Part shown: positions 61,208 to 64,000 of the stretch, piece after piece
Position numbering within the stretch: position 1 is the first letter of the stretch
Layout: each line of letters begins with the position of its first letter
Assembly: GCA_016789865.1 (NCBI GenBank)
Contig: JAEUPC010000202.1
Location: forward strand, 28,182-92,181
Length of the DNA stretch: 64,000 nt
DNA from: Rubrivivax sp.
Lineage (GTDB): Bacteria > Pseudomonadota > Gammaproteobacteria > Burkholderiales > Burkholderiaceae_C
Direction: 5' to 3'
Position numbers and translations under genes: made by a program
Notes under the pieces: generated by a model
What the model saw: the letters and a program-made list of their open reading frames with translations, nothing else
Told to the model about the DNA's origin: nothing
Databases searched by the model: none

Positions 61208-62059
61208 ATGACCGCTCTCGAAATCCTCGGCAGCCCGTACGACCTGGCGGTTCGCGCCGAGCGTGTCGACACATTGAACTGGCTGGACATGCACGAGGCC
61301 GCGCCGACGCCGGTGCGCCACGCGCTGGGGCTGGCCGCGCGCCGGCACGGCGAGCTGGCGATGGTGCGCAGCGGCATCCCGTTCAGTCACTTCAACATGG
61401 TGCTCACACTCGGCTGCCCGGCGTCGGTTGACGAGGCGGCCTTTCAGGCCATCGAGCCGTTCTATGCCGGCAACGGCTGCGGGCGGCATTGGGTGCTCGT
61501 CAACGAGCACAGCCGGCCCGCCGACCTCGGGCAGCAGTTGCTGGCGCGCGGCTACCGCAGCGACGGCGCCTGGGACCGCGTCATTCTTCGCGGCGCGCGC
61601 CCCGCGTTGTGGCGGGCCCATGGCCGTGACTGCGAGGCCGTTGATGCGACCAACGCCGAGCAGTGGATCGGCTTTCTGCGCCAGTGCTACGGTGTGCCGC
61701 CCCCGGTTGGCGAGTGGCTGCGCGCGCTGGTGGGACGCCGCGGCTGGCACCACATGCTGCGCCGGGAGGGCGGGCGCGCCGGTGCGCCGGTGGTGATGGC
61801 GCGCAGCGCCTTCGTCGACGAAGCGGGCTGGGCCTGGCTCGGAGTCGACGCCCCCGTGCCCGGCGTGATGGCACCGTGCTTCGCCGATGACCAGCAGGTC
61901 ACCGCGGCATTGCTCCAAGCCACCGCAGCAGCGGGCGCGCACAGCTTCGTGAGCGACATCGAGGCGCCCTCACCTGAGCGGCAGGGCCCTGGCTACACGG
62001 CCTGGGGTGAACTCGGGTTCGAGGCGCGCTACCTGCGGCGGCTGTTTGTGAAGGGTTGA
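61208..62059 (+). CDS. GNAT-like acetyltransferase
   Basis: 283 residues from the ATG at 61208 (GGTGAG upstream). The N-terminal part (RHGELAMVRSGIPFSHFNMV) and the C-terminal part (GWAWLGVDAPVPGVM, GELGFEARYLRRLFVKG) fit a tandem or degenerate GNAT fold; the classical RxxGxG/A acetyl-CoA loop is not obvious. It may acetylate a small molecule or be a non-catalytic relative. It is alone between the pcm group and the liv genes. Function not assignable. Confidence 0.6.
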   Translation: MTALEILGSPYDLAVRAERVDTLNWLDMHEAAPTPVRHALGLAARRHGELAMVRSGIPFSHFNMVLTLGCPASVDEAAFQAIEPFYAGNGCGRHWVLVNEHSRPADLGQQLLARGYRSDGAWDRVILRGARPALWRAHGRDCEAVDATNAEQWIGFLRQCYGVPPPVGEWLRALVGRRGWHHMLRREGGRAGAPVVMARSAFVDEAGWAWLGVDAPVPGVMAPCFADDQQVTAALLQATAAAGAHSFVSDIEAPSPERQGPGYTAWGELGFEARYLRRLFVKG

Positions 62060-62127
62060 GCAAGCGGGCTGCGTGATCGGGGCAAAGCGGGCGCGGTGCA
62101 AATCGAGCAGCCTTCAAGGGGCGCGGC

Positions 62128-63171
62128 TCAACGCGGCCGCTGCCCCGCCGCCGCGGGCTCTTCGTGGAGCTTTCCGCCGGGAGACCCGTCGGGTCCAGTG
62201 TCGGCAGCGCGCCGATCGAGCCGCTCGAGCACCGTGCCCAGGATCCCCTTGGGCATGTAGATGATGAAGATGACCAAGAGCGCTCCGTAGATGGTGATGT
62301 CCACGCCCAGCACCTGGTTGCCGATCAGCACGCGCAGGCTCTCGGAGAGCACGAGCAGGAACACCGCGCCCACGGTGGGCCCGAGCATCACGAACAGGCC
62401 ACCGGCGATGACGCCGAACACCATCTGCAAAGAGATGCCGATGCCCGACACGGTCTCGGGGTTCACGTACAGCTGGTACTGCGCGTAGAGCACGCCGCCC
62501 AGGCAGGTCATGGCCGCCGAGATGAGCGTGACGGTGAGCTTGGCGCGCGTGACGTCGATGCCGATGGAGGCGGCGGCGTCCTCCTCTTCGGCGATGGCCT
62601 GCAGCGCCAGGCGGTTCATGCCGCGATCGACGCGGTGCCACACGTACAGCGCGCCGAGCCAGAACACGAACACGATGTAGAACCACACCGCCTTTTCGGA
62701 GAACTGCAGCGCCCACACCGAGGCGGTGGCGCCGTCGGTCAGCGCGGGCTTGGGCGTGAGGCCCAGCGACCCGCCGGTGTGGTCGCGCAGGCCCACGATG
62801 ATGAGCCGAGTCACCTCCGACAGCGCCAGAGTGACGAGCGCGAAGTAGTGGCCGACGATCTTGAAGCGGAAGCACGGCAGCCCGATCAGCACCGCCACCG
62901 CCAGCGTGAGCACCACCGCCACCACCGCGCCCAGCCACGGCGAGATGCCCGCGGCGTTCCACAGCATCACTACCGTGTAGGCACCGATGCCGAGAAACGC
63001 GCCATGGCCGAAGCTGACCAGGCCGAGCCGCCCCATGATCGACCAGCTGGTGTAGATGTAGGACCACAGGAGCCCCATCACCATCAGGTGCAGCACGTAC
63101 TTGCTCGGGCCCAGCAGCGGCACCGCGGCCAGCGCGAGCGCGAGCACGATACCGAGGGTGCGGCGGTTCAT
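62128..63171 (-). CDS. livM: Branched-chain amino acid ABC transporter permease LivM
   Basis: 347 residues from the ATG at 63171. Eight or so membrane helices and the typical LivM motifs GRLGLVSFGHGAFLGIGAYT, RFKIVGHYFALVTLALSEV and IYMPKGILGTVLERL. Works with LivH, LivG and LivF and a periplasmic binding protein to import leucine, isoleucine, valine or related amides and urea. It starts 22 bases downstream of livH; an in-frame GTG at 63183 is also possible. The C-terminal 25 residues are Gly/Pro-rich and not conserved. Confidence 0.88.
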   Translation of the reverse strand: MNRRTLGIVLALALAAVPLLGPSKYVLHLMVMGLLWSYIYTSWSIMGRLGLVSFGHGAFLGIGAYTVVMLWNAAGISPWLGAVVAVVLTLAVAVLIGLPCFRFKIVGHYFALVTLALSEVTRLIIVGLRDHTGGSLGLTPKPALTDGATASVWALQFSEKAVWFYIVFVFWLGALYVWHRVDRGMNRLALQAIAEEEDAAASIGIDVTRAKLTVTLISAAMTCLGGVLYAQYQLYVNPETVSGIGISLQMVFGVIAGGLFVMLGPTVGAVFLLVLSESLRVLIGNQVLGVDITIYGALLVIFIIYMPKGILGTVLERLDRRAADTGPDGSPGGKLHEEPAAAGQRPR

Positions 63172-63193
63172 CGCGCGGCCCACCGTTTGCGCT

Positions 63194-64000
63194 TCACGCC
63201 TTGCGGCGCCGCACCAGCAGCCCTTCGGGCCGCCAGAACATCGTCGCGATGAAGAAGGCGAACGCGATCACGTAGCCCCACTCGAGTTGGAGGAAGAAGC
63301 CGCCCACAGAGATGAACTGCGCGAACACGAAGGCGGCGACGAAGCCGCCGATCAGGTTGCCCAGCCCGCCGAGCACGCAGATGAGGAAGGTCAGCGGCCC
63401 GAACGACAGGCCGATGGCCGGGTGCACGTCGTACTGCAGCACGAGCAGGCAGGCGGCCAGCCCCGCCAGCGCGCCGCCGATGGCCGAGGTGAGCAGGTAG
63501 ACGCGGCTGGCGTTCACGCCCACCAGAGGCATCACCGCGCGGTCCTGGCTGATGGCGCGGATGGCCGTGCCCATGTAGGTGCGGTTCAGGAACAGGTAGG
63601 TCGCCGCGATGGCCACCAGCGCCACCGCAAAGGCGACCAGCCGCGAGCCCGACAGGCTCATCTCGCCGACGTTGACGCCGGGCAGCCGCACACCCAGGTT
63701 GCGGAATTCCACGCCGAAGGCCACCGTGGCCAGCGCCTGCAGCAGGAACAGCACGCCGCCGGTGACCAGCAGCTGGTTGATCGGCTCGGCGGCCAGCACC
63801 GGGCGGATGACGAACTGGTGCAGCGCCGCGCCCAGCACCGCGATGAAGCCGACGCTGCCCACGAATGCCAGCGGCAGCGGCACGCCCTGCTGCACGTGCA
63901 GCCACCAGATCGTGTACATGCCCACCATGATCAGTTCGGCGTAGCAGATCCACACCACGTCGATGACGCCGAAGATGAGGTTCAGGCCCAGCGACAGCAG
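63194..64000 (-). CDS. livH: Branched-chain amino acid ABC transporter permease LivH, N-terminus off the right edge
   Basis: Minus-strand frame open to the window end; about 268 codons present of a usual 290-310. Reads LSLGLNLIFGVIDVVWICYA at the visible N-terminal side, then RPVLAAEPINQLLVTGGVLF, GVNASRVYLLTSAIGGALAG and FVAAFVFAQFISVGGFF, all typical LivH helices. It pairs with LivM (22-base spacing). The binding protein and ATPases should lie beyond the window or elsewhere. Confidence 0.9.
   Translation of the reverse strand: MLSLGLNLIFGVIDVVWICYAELIMVGMYTIWWLHVQQGVPLPLAFVGSVGFIAVLGAALHQFVIRPVLAAEPINQLLVTGGVLFLLQALATVAFGVEFRNLGVRLPGVNVGEMSLSGSRLVAFAVALVAIAATYLFLNRTYMGTAIRAISQDRAVMPLVGVNASRVYLLTSAIGGALAGLAACLLVLQYDVHPAIGLSFGPLTFLICVLGGLGNLIGGFVAAFVFAQFISVGGFFLQLEWGYVIAFAFFIATMFWRPEGLLVRRRKA

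Overview
The window is very GC-rich, with long antisense open frames on both strands. The protein families point to a betaproteobacterium of the order Burkholderiales, in or near the Rubrivivax/Piscinibacter/Methylibium group. That placement is inferred from composition and gene content (PilU, a Xsc-type taurine pathway, branched-chain amino acid ABC permeases, MocR regulators, NdvB/NdvC-like glucan enzymes), not from a marker-gene tree. No rRNA, tRNA, CRISPR array, insertion sequence or prophage was found.

Layout. 1-1.0 kb: 3'-truncated gabD (minus). 1.1-7.6 kb: a plus-strand chain of antitoxin, PIN toxin, alaS and a TIR-transmembrane-propeller protein, with four-base ATGA overlaps on both sides of alaS. 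7.8-10.9 kb: a hydrolase-fold protein lacking its serine nucleophile, a secreted protein and a secreted cupin. 10.9-17.4 kb (minus): a small membrane protein, a SulP transporter with STAS and cyclic-nucleotide-binding domains, and a giant class III cyclase/ATPase/TPR protein. 17.5-25.1 kb: envelope glucan genes (GH17-GT2 synthase, divergent GH17 membrane protein, sulfatase-fold phosphoglycerol-transferase-like protein, small membrane protein, methyltransferase). 25.3-27.8 kb: a GIY-YIG-like protein, a secreted protein and a J-like-domain/trypsin protease. 28.1-37.4 kb: taurine dissimilation, with tauR-tauC-tauB-tauA on the minus strand and tauX-tauY-xsc-pta on the plus strand. 37.5-43.3 kb: a frameshifted CadC-like regulator, a secreted NTF2/cytochrome c fusion, a DUF4395 membrane protein and an OmpR/EnvZ-type pair. 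43.6-49.8 kb: an ABC exporter, an orphan pilU and a dimethylglycine/sarcosine dehydrogenase. 50.0-54.3 kb: a two-gene TIR + nSTAND NTPase operon. 54.4-64.0 kb: a TPR/2OG-Fe oxygenase protein, a dienelactone-hydrolase-like protein, a UPF0149/SEC-C protein, ribokinase, pcm, two small-molecule enzyme-like genes, livM and partial livH.

How genes work together. The taurine genes form a complete route: import, oxidation to sulfoacetaldehyde, cleavage to acetyl phosphate plus sulfite, then acetyl-CoA. The cyclase and the cNMP-binding SulP transporter look like a signal producer and its receiver. The glucan genes fit a periplasmic beta-glucan pathway of Bradyrhizobium ndvB/ndvC type. Two separate loci carry TIR domains that retain the WxxxE glutamate used by NAD-cleaving TIRs; one is tied to a PIN toxin and an essential tRNA synthetase, the other to a STAND-type NTPase. 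These are the best candidates for an undescribed immune or stress-response system.

A further trait is the number of short tandem arrays with 9- or 12-bp units, nearly all preserving frame, in or beside unrelated genes. An 11-bp array sits in one promoter region.
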